Source: Lanius collurio (Eukaryota; Chordata; Aves; Passeriformes; Laniidae). From it: a stretch of 64,000 nt of DNA. The stretch is from contig JACBWW010000008.1 of assembly GCA_020086605.1 (NCBI GenBank), forward strand, positions 22,271,326-22,335,325, given 5' to 3'. Below are positions 13,913 through 25,048 of this stretch, in pieces (position 1 is the stretch's first letter; each line of letters opens with the position of its first letter). The notes beneath the pieces were generated by a model that made no database searches, was not told where the DNA came from, and saw only the letters and a list, made by a program, of their open reading frames with translations. The translations under genes were made by a program, and so were the position numbers.

Positions 13913-14597
13913 TCCTTGGCAGAAAGTGAACTGGGGGTGCTGGGGACAGCAGCTGAACATGGGCCAGGGTGTGCCGAGGTGGCCAAGAAGGCCAATGGCA
14001 TCCTGGCCTGGATCAGCAGTGGTGTGGCCAGCAGGACCAGGGCAGGGATTGTCCCCTGTACTGGGCACTGGTGAGGCCACACCTTGAGTGCTGTGTCGAG
14101 TTCTGGGTCCTTACTTCCAGAAGGAGTTTGATGGGATGGGCCATGTCCAGAGAAGGGTAACAGACCTGGTGAAGGGCCTAGAAAACATTCTGAAGAGGAA
14201 TGGCTGAGGGAGGTGGGACTGTTTAGTCTCCAGAAGAGGAGTCTTGGGGGAGACTTCATTGCTCTCAACAACTGCCTGAAGGGAGGGTGTAGTGAGGTGG
14301 GGGGCAGTCTTTTCTACTGTGCCTACAGTCAGAAGAAAAGAGGAAGTGGCCTTAAGCTGAGACAGGGGAGATTCAGATCAGATCCCAGAAAAAATATTTT
14401 CAGTGTTCAGCTCGTCAGGCATTGGAATAGGTAACCCAGGGAGGTGGTGGAGTGACCACCCCGGAGGTGTTCAAGAGGCATCTGGCTCTGGTACTGGGTG
14501 ATATGGTTTAGTGGTTCAGGGGTTACAGGGGCAGTGCTGGGCAGATGGGTGGACTGGATGACCTTGAAGGTCTTTTCCAGCCTCGATGATTCTATGA
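13913..14597 (+). mobile_element. CR1 LINE, 5'-truncated, ORF2 C-terminal end plus 3' UTR
   Basis: This is the clearest retrotransposon in the window. Plus-strand frames broken by frameshifts encode the C-terminal part of a CR1 ORF2 protein. Near 14045-14110 they read 'LYWALVRPHLECCVEFW', then '[18 protein letters not shown]', '[10 protein letters not shown]', '[14 protein letters not shown]' and 'LVRHWNR' by 14434. These are the conserved thumb and C-terminal blocks of non-LTR reverse transcriptases of the CR1 clade. The 3' UTR follows ('gaaggtcttttccagcctcg') and ends in 'atgattctatgactccatg', the CR1 octamer-type tail. Endonuclease and catalytic RT domains are absent, as in most avian CR1 copies. 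Several stops and indels show it is dead. The 180-codon minus-strand open frame across it (13729-14271) is its antisense shadow. Confidence 0.93.
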
Positions 14598-17500
14598 CTC
14601 CATGACTACCATCACCCAAGATCTTGCCTCTATGCGATAGCGAGCTCAGTGTTCATCATCTGATATCCAAAGGTAAGGAGATTTTTTAACCTTGTATGTC
14701 ACTTTAGACTGAAATAGAAATTGTTCTGTTATTTTCAAGCTCATTTCAGTGTCTTTTTGTGTAATTCCAAAGTCCTTGCCCGTATTGCCCTAATTTATTC
14801 TTACCCCCTTTCCAGGCTGTTCATTGGACAAGCACAGTGCTAGCAGAGGTGGTGGCACCTCTCCCCTGTTCGAACTGAGCATTTCTCACAAGAGGGTGTT
14901 GGTGTGGTGGGCACTACACTCCTGACTCTGGGACTGTGCTTAAAATTATGCGCATGAATTAGTTCAATTCAGCAAAAGCTAGGCATGTATGTTAAACACT
15001 GGGTTATTTAGATGTTAGATTTGGGGTTGATCCTGCAAAAACCTGTGCTCTGTTACAATAAGACCATATAGCTCTTTGCACAACATAGCTAAATGTTTAG
15101 AATGTGGTATAAATAGTTTTCTTTTTCATACCTGTACACTTTGTTTCCTGTTTAAAAATGTTAAACATGAAATCTGCAGACATAATCTGTGGTAGAATTT
15201 AGCAAATGCATATTGTTTTGCATAAGCAGATCTTGAGTATTGCTTAATTTTGATCTTATCTGTTCAGAGCACATTTGGATTTAGGCAATAGCAGTTAGAA
15301 TTAAGTCGCTGTTTATCTTCTTTCAACATTGCCTCAGGGTTTATGAAGAACATAATACTACAGTTACATATGCCTTAATGTTTTAGAAGACAAGCCCTTA
15401 ATGGCATACTTATGGAAGTGCATTTTAAACCACAACCAATATTTTTACAGGACAAGTAAAGAGATTTGTTTAATCTGCCCTATTTTTAAAGTGACATAGG
15501 GTATTACTGTTAGAGAACTAGATAAACACATTAGAGTAATTAACCTTCCTGGAAAGAGGGAGCTTCTGAAACTTAAACATAATGTTCTAAAAAATAGTCA
15601 CTGTTGCATTACCTGCTGGATAAAGACTAATGATCTCATTGTAATTTCTTTTAAGAATATTGGCATTTGATTTCATTTGGAGACAAGTGAATTGAAATCA
15701 AATGAAATCACGGGAGCAGAGTCAGTCTTTTTACACTGAGACTGAATCTGGAACATCTTTTTCACTCCTATACTTCTTAGTAGTTCCATTATAAAGCAAT
15801 AAGCTTGAAACAACTGAGTATCAGAATTTAATCTTAGAGCTCTTAGTGAAAGAAGAACATTATGCAGGTTTAATTTGTGATATTACACTTGTGACATTTC
15901 TCCTTTTTTATTTACTACAATAATATAGCTCTTTACAGCATTTTTGTTTCAAGAATACCTGAACATGAAGTGGTTGACATTTCCAAATGCCTTCCTGGTT
16001 AAATTTTTCTGACATCATCATACTGAAAAACTAGCAGGTATTAGTTTAGTATTTTGACATATGATTGCAAAGTATTTAAAAACACTTACTTTTCTCCTTA
16101 ACTCTGTGCCTTCATTCATTTTGCCTTCTTCAAAGACTGAAAATACTTCACATCTCTTGCTGCTTTTAAAACTGTTCCAGTGTCAACTTTCTCCAAGCTG
16201 ATTGATTCGAAGCAAATTTATTCTTGATGCTCTTAGAAAAAAACCATATTTTTCTACATATCAGTATGTTTCAATTTTAATATGAAGCTGTAACAAGTAT
16301 TTCAGTCATTAGACCAAAGCATTTTCCTGTGGTATTTTGAGCAGGCTATATTTTGCAGGACAGGTACCAGGCAGGGTTTAAAGGATTCAGGACACGCTCC
16401 AGTTCCTTAGCAAGTTGCTCAGGTGCTCCAGAGATTTTCCAGCTTTACTGTCTTATTAATACACATCTCCATCAAGAATAAATAAACTTCTGATGAAAAC
16501 AGAACTTGAAACTTGCAAACGTGACCACACCCCTGTTTGTCTGAGTGTGAGAGCCACTCTTCTGTTGAAATGATTCCTGTAAAACTGGCTGAGTTAAAGT
16601 AGCCATCACTGAAAAGTGAAAAAAGAACTCAACATGAGGTAGCATATGACAGATTGGGATAATACTTGAAAAAAAAAATTAAAAACAAATTGTGCTTATT
16701 AAATCAGTTTTGGAGGGTTGTTTGGTAATATTTTTTAAGATGAAGAATACTATCATGACATCATCTGAAGCTTGAGGAGATGCTCTAGATTTTCTAGAGA
16801 TAAAATATAATGTTGTGGAGTATTGATAAGCCAGAATAACCTTTTTTAACCTGTCAGCACAGCAAGATGGCTAGGTAATTTTTGAAACACATTAATATTA
16901 ATTGCTAAAATTGCTAATAATTAGTGCAGATATCCTGGGGATTTTAGTCTTGGAAACACCTGGTAAAATATGTCATCATGAACCTGAAAGTTACCCAGAG
17001 TACACACACACACTTTTTTCTTACCACAGACTTGAGTCGAAAATAAAGATACAAAAGGAGTTGATTAAAAAAACAAAAAAAAAGGTAAGTCTTCTTTCCC
17101 AAATCACACAGCTAGAGATTTTGTTCATATTTTGTTTTGCATATGCAAACAGACTCAGATTGATGAATAAAAATTTTAATCATTGTTGGTCTGAATCTGT
17201 CAAATAAATGACACCTTCAAATGCAAAATGACTGCAAGAGTGTAATTGAAATTATTTTAGTTTTGGCTAAATTATTTACAGTGATAACAAGCATAAGGAA
17301 GATCCTAACTGTGGTATCTTGTATTTCTCAGCAATATTAAGGGTGCCACAGGCTTAGACTTAAAGGACATTTGGGATGGTGTTTTCTGTTGACTCCTTTT
17401 AGCAAAAAAGTTCATATTAGACTCAGGATTGACAGAGACATACGTAAGACTTTTGACTTAACATGTAGTGCACTCTTCTCTGTCTACCTTAACATGGAGA

Positions 17501-18099
17501 AAATGAATGCAGAAAGTAAACATTGCTTCAGGCATGTTCAGAAGTAGTTTTGCCATCCTTTGCTCAAAACATATTTTCAACTTTTTGTCAGAGTAAAGGA
17601 AGGATGTGGCTGTGGGTTTTTTTAGATACAGTCAAGAGTAGTGCTCTTCCATTTTCAATTCAAACTTAAAATTAAGATAGTTTTGTACTCAGTCCAATTC
17701 AAGGTGTCACTGTAAATGTATGGTAAACCATTCCTCTCTCGCAGTTTGCCTCTTAACATGATCTGAGAGACACATAGGAAATTCCAGAGGGTAATTTTCC
17801 TTGCTGGGTCTCCTAACAGCTGGTACATTTTGAATAGTTAACACACAAGTGTTTTACAAATGTAAAAGTAGAGGATGCCAGGAATAAAAAAATGTACTCT
17901 CTCAATGTGTTCATTGCAGGAAACAAACCTGAAAACAATAAACCCTCAGCCATTCTGCTGAGTCTCTTGCTGCTCAGGTTCTGCTCCCAGCCCACAGCTG
18001 AAGACCTCAGATGGCAGTCATAGCTTCAACAAGAATCTGATCCATAAAAGGGGTTAATTCAGCAGAAATGTTTGCTCTGTTTTACTCTTGAAACTTGCT
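14598..18099. other. Non-coding stretch, no gene recognised
   Basis: No exon or classifiable element found. It contains a foldback at 15665-15710, described separately, and scattered A/T runs. Confidence 0.55.
15665..15710. repeat. Nested inverted repeat (foldback)
   Basis: Two overlapping perfect 11-bp pairings are present. 'atttgatttca' (15665-15675) pairs with 'tgaaatcaaat' (15693-15703), and 'tgatttcattt' (15668-15678) pairs with 'aaatgaaatca' (15700-15710). The single-stranded form could therefore adopt two alternative hairpins. Function is unknown; short AT-rich palindromes also arise by chance. Confidence 0.7.
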
Positions 18100-18615
18100 T
18101 CACTGGCTCATAAGAGTAAATATTTGCTCTCCACATTTATTGATCTTTGCTTCAATTCTCTCCAAAAATATCTTCCTTTTCAGTTGAGTGTGTTTATAAG
18201 TTGTGGTTTCACCTCTAATATTGCCAATGTTGATACAGTTCTGATCTTTCAACTGCAAGTCTGTTAATTTTGAAATGTCGTGCTCCTCTGTTGACAGAGT
18301 CTTTATGAATTGCAAGGTGTACTTAAACTTCTCTCTCAGCTGTTTAGTCTTGCCATTTAGAAGATATGGGTTAATGTGATGGTATCCAGGTGTTGTCAGG
18401 AAAAGTCCTTGGTAGGCACTGCCTGCTTGGGCAGCATCTCTGTGGAAATGGCTGTGAGGTATGTGGACAAGCTGCACAGGAGCCACCCTGGGGCTGGCAG
18501 CAGTGAAACCTAGGAGCATCTGCTGCTGTAGGGACAAAGGTACAGCTAGGAGACGGAGGGCAGTAATCTTTCTCCTCTGTTTGACAGCTTTGAGATCAAC
18601 TCTAGGGTGCTGGGC
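18100..18615 (-). pseudogene. Unexplained 171-codon open frame, possible decayed coding sequence
   Basis: On the minus strand an uninterrupted frame runs from just after a stop at 18616-18618 to a TGA at 18100. The first in-frame ATG lies about 32 codons from that upstream stop, in 'LQQQMLLGF'. The C-terminal half is hydrophilic and rich in K, E, Q and I ('LLNGKTKQLREKFKYTLQFI', later 'KRKIFLERIEAKINKCGEQI'), which resembles an amphipathic helix or short coiled coil. I do not recognise a family. A 'ttaggcccag' acceptor-like sequence abuts the start but lacks a pyrimidine tract. An open frame of this length is expected about once by chance in a window this size, so it may be fortuitous; otherwise an exon or retrocopy fragment. 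Confidence 0.2.
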
Positions 18616-18885
18616 CTAACTTTGGGTTCACCAGTACCAGATAGATGTCATACTGGAGCAAAGAGCAGAGGTTGGCTATCAAGGTGCTTGAGGGTCTGGG
18701 GCAGAAAAGGTAAAAGAAGCAGCTGAGACACCTTTTAAAGCTTATTTAAGGCTTTGCAGGACCTGATTACTGTCTACAACTACCTAACTTCTTTCAGCCT
18801 TTGGGAAGATGGAGTTAGCCTTTTCTCAGATGCCAAGTAAGAGGACGTTTAGTGAGCACAAATTGCAATAACAAAGCTAGATTGC

Positions 18886-18955
18886 CTATAAGAGAATCTC
18901 AGAATCCCCTAGGATGGAAAATATCAAGTCCATCTCTAAATCATAAACCTTTTTT
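18886..18955 (-). mobile_element. Eroded CR1 3' tail (minus strand)
   Basis: The plus strand reads 'agaatctcagaatcccctag' followed by 'gatggaaaatatcaagtcc' and 'atctctaaatcataaacc'. This follows the order of the reverse complement of a CR1 3' end (tail octamers, 'ggttggaaa...', 'a.tcat.gagtccaac', 'taaacc'). It is strongly diverged, and the assignment rests on pattern order rather than long identity. Confidence 0.45.
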
Positions 18956-19199
18956 AAGTGCAAGCTCGATTTTATAAAACTTACTGTTTTCTCCAGGGAG
19001 AGAGAATACATTGCTTTCAAAGGTACAGGACAAATGCTTGCACGAAGCATGGTATCTTGAGACCAAAAAAACAAAGAAGGAAAACTAGGTGCCCTTGTAT
19101 CTGAATCCAAAGATTACAAAATATTAATGCTTACACTGTAGAGAGAGATTTGTATTGAGAAGATTCATTTCAGAATGAAGGTACTTTTCAGAGGTGACA

Positions 19200-19412
19200 T
19201 GCTTGATAAATCTGTCTTTTTACCATGAGACTGGTGAAGTACTGGAACAGGGTTCCAACTTGTGAACTTGCAGTATCTCAGTTATGGAGATGTTCAGAAC
19301 TTCACTGAATTCAGACTTAAGCAAGCTGATAAAAGGTGACCTTTCTTTGAGGAAGGAGTTGGATGGAGCAGAAGGCCTCTAGAAGTATTTTCCAACTGAT
19401 GTGATTTTATGA
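19200..19412 (+). mobile_element. Eroded CR1 3' end (plus strand)
   Basis: 'gagactggtgaagtactgga' and 'acagggttcc' match the CR1 block just after the ORF2 C-terminus (ggtgaggcactggaacaggttgcc type). The segment continues through a degraded 'gttggatggagcagaaggcc' to 'agtattttccaactgatgtg', then 'attttatga', a worn CR1 tail. It is more divergent than the 13.9-kb copy and so probably older. Together with the 18.9-kb scrap it gives two opposite-facing CR1 tails about 250 bp apart. Confidence 0.55.
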
Positions 19413-22400
19413 ACTTTTTTTAAATTTTAATTTAATTTTAATTATGAAATAATTTATCATGAATTTACTTTTAGAATATTCTCACAGTTTCACGTATTTA
19501 GAGTCTTAAAATCAAGTTAAGTTTGTCCTAGTAAGAGACTTGCTTTTGCACCTTTATCCATATTAAAATTGAAATCTGTTTTTTTCTGTCGGACTAATAG
19601 CAATTCATCTTCACTAATGCAACAGACAACATTATGGTAGATGATGAGATTTGGACTTCTTGTCCTGCCTTGAAAATTCACAAAGCAATATTATTTACTC
19701 CATTTGTTACATCTTTTCATGTGAGATAAGCATCATTTTAATACTGCGTTGGTCACCACAGTTAGTTGTGTAGTTTTGGACAGAATTCAATATTGGATTC
19801 CAGAGTATTTTCTCTCATTCCTTTGGATTCTTTGAAATGTTATTTATGTGAGAACACTGCCCACACATCACAAGACTCCTCTCCCCCAGTCCTTCAAAAA
19901 TATGCTGGACTTGTTCACCTTTTAACTAATCAAGTCCTTTATGTTCCCATTCCTTTTGCATTCTCTTTAAAGGAGAGTATTGATCACATTTTATTTTTTA
20001 TGCTGAGTGTAGTGTATTTCAAATGTCTCTTTAGCTCTGTCTCTGTACTGCTTTATTTTGGCCTCTCTTCCTGAGTGAATTTAGAATTATGTGAAGTATA
20101 ATTATCATCAGAAATGCCTAGTGGCAAATATTTTTCTTTATGTCTCATGTTTTGCTGGTTTCTGTTGCAGTTAGTTGTAGTTTTAAAGAGAAATAATGTT
20201 CTGAGGTCAGTGTTGAAAATGGATGCAGTTCGAAATGGCTGACCCACCACTCAGTGTCCCTCAGAGTACCTACTGGCCTGTGTGACTCTGGAGCTGCACA
20301 GAGTCTTGTTTCTTTGTCATTACAGGTATGAGACAAATAACACTAGTATAATTAAACATGTCCTCAATATTTAAAAGCATGAGACACAAAAAGTATATTA
20401 AAACAAAGTATATTTAAATAGAGCTATTAGGGAAAGATGATGAAAACTGTTATTTTGATTTGCCAGTTCAACTCAGAACCAACCTGTCACATACAAGCTG
20501 AATAACCTGTTATTGGGCTGTTAATATTCAAGGCTTGTCTACTCTATTTGGTTTTATTTTCTTTTCTGTGTTTGTTATGGTGTTTTGTTGTTGTTGTTTT
20601 TCTACACAAGGTGTAATTGCAGTATAAAATCAAAGCTTTTTTTTTTTTCAGATCTCAACATTTTCCATTAAATGTAATATTCTTTGTAATTGTTTCTGGC
20701 CCTACCAAATCTTTAGCTTTTAATACATTTTCCTCAGTTCTGTTTATGAGAAGGTTGTAGCAGTTCTGCATTCATGTACCTGTTCACATCTAATGAATGA
20801 TAAACTTTTTTAACATTCTCTTTATGTTCATCATATTGTAGAAAGGTTGGTCTTAGTAGTCTGAAATAGCTTAAAATTTTTATTTCTTAAAGTTTTGTTC
20901 TATTATGTTACAGAATAGTGTCCCTTGAGATTAATGGCAGTTGTGGCACTGTTAATATTTAAACAGGCTACAAAAAAGCTCCCTCTAAATACATCAAATC
21001 CATAAGCAAAGAAAAGGTCTTTACCATCTGAATATATTTTATTTTTCCAGATTTCAGACTTCTATTTGGAGGTGTTAATATCATGACAGAAAGCAAGCTT
21101 CAGACTTGGATGAAAGTTATTAACAAGCAGTAATATGAATTAAGGAGAAGATATTTTTATTTTTTTCTTTTGACCAGGATAAAAAATTTATTTGTGTCAG
21201 ATTCATGTTGCAATAGTGGATATACAACTACAAATAACAAGTTACTTGAGCCCAGAACATGTGTAGCAAAGAAGAGAGTATGTGCCATGTGGTATGTTCT
21301 TCTGTGCATGTCCAGTGTTTGGATGCTTTCATTACATTCCATTTTAAACTATGCCACAGAGATAACCATTGTAAAGTGATATTTGTAAGATATTTCCACA
21401 ACAGCAATTTAGCACTGGTGTGCAGAACAGTCAGTACTGCCCTGAACTCAGCTTTTATATAAGTAACACTTTGTTACTGTCGTGATGCCGCAGCAATGCT
21501 TTTGACTAAAACCAGAACTGATTAGACTGCATTATATTACCCATTCATATTTTACCACCATTGTGCAATAAATTACTTGAATTTCAGCTGCCACAGATCT
21601 TGTTATGTAAGGGGACGAGTTCTTTATCAAGGTTGGTTGCAGAAAAAGGAAACCAATCTCTTTTTTTCTTTCTTTGCTCTTTAATTTGTGCTCATTTGGT
21701 GTATTTTTAATTAACGCTCTTCTAAAAGAATATTTCAACTTTGTGATTCCCATCTGTTCTTCAAATAGATGTGCAGTTGTCACCTTTATTGGCATTATGT
21801 CTGCCCTCTGTCTCTCATCCCCTGTCCTTTATTTCTCTACTGCATTGCCTTGCCAAAGTCATAGCCTTTCTTGTGTGCTCACCAAGTGCATGGAAGTGCA
21901 TTCCCACTGCATGACCCTTCTGTAGTCGGACATTGCATCACAGAAAGGGACCCTCACTCCGTCAGCCCCTCATTGGATCAGCCTACGATCAGTATTTAAC
22001 TATGGTGACATGGGGCTTTAGGGAAGGAAAGATCTGCTCAGTTTAGGTTTTCTCTTGAGAAATACAGACCTGCTTAAGCTATTTTATTATTTCTACATGA
22101 GCTTTATTTTTTGAGACCGTTTTTAACCACTGAAACAAGATAGAAATTAAGCTTAATTATAATAGCGGCTATGAGGTTTACTGATGCAGTAAATTGGGGA
22201 ATACAATAATGAAAAATTATTGCTAATCAAGGTAATATTATTTTAATGGTTGATTAATGTGAATAATAAGTTTTTTTAAGATTGATTTTGAATGTTATTT
22301 CGTTTTCATTCTTCACACAATAATGCTTTGAGGATAAATAAGCATTAATTGTTTCAGAGACATTATGTCTGCTGCATTTTCTCTATTAATACTCAGCTGT

Positions 22401-23528
22401 ATTCTTTCATGTTTTTTATTGTATTTCACCATTTCAGAGTTTTTCATTTATACATTGCTTGCTTTTCTAAAATGAATTCTCTTTGTTTTTGTTATTGTAC
22501 AAAAATTTTTTGGAAAACTCCTGACACTTCTTTGACCATTTCAAATGAAATTTTCTAGAAATCTGCAATAAGCCTTCCAGCTGACAGCTATAGGGAATAT
22601 CTGAGCATCAAAGCAGTGCAGTTTTGAGATGGGGCTGCATTTAGAGAATCATTCTTTTGCACCTGTAATAGATACATTCCAATACTATAGTCACTAAAAT
22701 CCATTCAGTACTTTCTTCTCTGAGTCTGAAAAGCTCTGTTTATTTCATAATGAACACATAAAATATAGAAGAACTGTGCTGAGAAATTGAGTATGATGAT
22801 AGTCTTGTGGAGAAAAGATTAATTATTAAACAGTTATTCTTTCAGTTTTGCTGCTATGAGAAAATAAAGTGTGCTAGTTCACATCAGCTAAACTTTGAGA
22901 AGGATTTTAGGACTTTCCTCTAAAAAGTGAGCAAAATTTCGTATTTGCTCCTGGAAAGAAGAACACCTGTGTTTTCAGACTATGAGCTTTATCTTTTGAG
23001 TATCAGGATGAGACAGCACTGAGCACTCAGCCTTACTTAGGTACAGAAATTTTATGTTTGGTTAAGAACTAGTGCCAAATGACATAGCAAATAGAAATAT
23101 TTGCCTTTAGCAGGATTTTTGAGAATAATGAAATTCCACTTCCCTTACCTAGGAAAGAAATAGCAGAGGACACGACTGTTCACAACTGTTTTCATTGCCT
23201 CTGGTATGTAGCAGCTTCAGAGATTTCTAAAGAGTACCTTTCTCCCCACTGTTTTCCTCTACGCTTGAGGGGTACCTTAGGACATCATGAAGAGTTAGCT
23301 GATGCACCTTAGCAATGTGTTTGTATGAGATCAAAATATCCCTTTGAATATTCAGGAGTGTTCACAGGTGGGCTTTACACAGTGCAAAACACTCATGGAT
23401 CTATATGTTTTTCCAGTTTTTCTTGCTTATTCACCTTGAAGGATGGGTCAATAGATTAGGGTCATTTTTTTCCCTTCTCTGTGTCTTGCTTGTATAAAAC
23501 TTCTGTAAACTATTGCTTAGGGGAAGAA

Positions 23529-23566
23529 GTGTGTGAACTAAAGCCTTGTGTGTGAACTAAAGCCTG
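23529..23566. repeat. 19-bp tandem duplication
   Basis: Two adjacent copies of 'gtgtgtgaactaaagcct' plus one variable base (t at 23547, g at 23566). Eighteen of nineteen positions are identical, which suggests a recent replication-slippage duplication. Confidence 0.9.
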
Positions 23567-25015
23567 AAGCAGGAGACTGTATTACCGTACTGCTATTAAA
23601 ATTCCAAAGCATAGTTTTGGAATCTTAGGAACACCTATATATCTTAGTAAGATGTGGGAATCACCATTTAAACAATATACTATTGTATGTGTTGGTGCAT
23701 TTTTACAATATAATTATGTAATGGTTCGCGTTCTGACTTACTGCTGTATTAGACTCTGTTCTTTACCTGAATTCTGAAAATGAAACAGCCAACGTAATTT
23801 ATTCAACAAAGACAGAATAACACAGATACAGTAAAAAAATCTTAAACATATTTTTTAATTTTCTGATGATTTTATGATCTCTAAGCTTGCATTTCAGGTG
23901 AAATTGCAGTGAAATGTCTCCTAACCACAATACAAAAAATAAAAGCTGAGTAGTTCATTTTAATGGACCCAGAAGCAAACTGTGTTGTTGACTGAAGGTT
24001 AATAGGAGCAGAAAATCCTTGGTTAGTCTTGACAGTAGAGCTCCTGCTGCTTCCTTTTTGTTTTTTTTTCTGTCTAGATCAGATACAGAATAAACAAGTT
24101 TGGGAAATTAGAATAATTGAGGTATGGAATGATCCCTCCTCAGTCTCTTGAGACTACAGACAAGAGACGGGACATGAATCAGCTTGCAGACTGAATGGCA
24201 TATTCAGAGGGAATATAGATGTGACTGTGCTGCCAGTAGTCTTGACCAATAGCCTAGTGGCTGGAGATACCACCTAGAATCGAGTAGATGTTACTTAAGG
24301 TCTGGGGAGGGTCATGTTGATGACTGTCACGTCTCACAGCAGTATTCTCCCAGCCTCCAAAGGCTTGGGCATGAAGTACTGAGTGTTATTGATTCTGCCC
24401 AATGCTCAGTTTGAATTAATTTTATTATGTAGTTTAACTTTGGGAATCCAAATTTGAAAATAATTTGACCTTCACAATTTCTGTGCCTCTTACTTGCTGC
24501 TGGATAGATATAGTTGTAGTATAGGAAAATTGTTACTTTTATTTATAAAAAATTTTATGCAGGTCCTTTGAGACTGCATCTGGATTTTTATGTAGTCATT
24601 GACACCAAAGTATGAAGAGCTATGTCTCCCTATGCAAAGCTGGGGGATGATTAGGATTGGTCTTTTTTTTTTCTCAAGCATCAATTAATCCCTTCCACCA
24701 CTGGTCTTGTTTTAAATAAGGTAATTCAGCTTAATTAAGTTTTTGTTTCGTCCATGCTTATGACAGGACTGGGCTAAGTTAAAATGCCATGAAACTTCTT
24801 CATCCTCTCACGGGTATTAGTCTTACAGTTGGAGCTTTTCCAGAATTGCAAAGCAGAAGATCTTCACATTTTCCTGATGCTTGTACACTGTTTTCCAGCC
24901 ATGAGTAACAGCAACATATTGTACTATTGAAATAAATCCTCAGAGGTGCTGCAAAATTGATCCAGTTCTTAGGTTAGGCAGTATGAAAAGGTATGTATTT
25001 AGGATATCTGAGTCT

Positions 25016-25048
25016 TAAAAAGCTCAAAAAGCTTAAAAAGCTTAAAAA
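25016..25048. repeat. Short 10-bp minisatellite
   Basis: Three imperfect head-to-tail units of about 10 bases built on 'aaaagctt/ca'. It is a simple tandem repeat and I see no gene beside it. Confidence 0.75.

Noticed and set aside
13729..14271. Longest open frame in the window (180 codons, minus strand)
   Set aside because: It lies antisense to the plus-strand CR1 copy, whose real coding direction is shown by conserved ORF2 blocks; the minus frame has no family resemblance.
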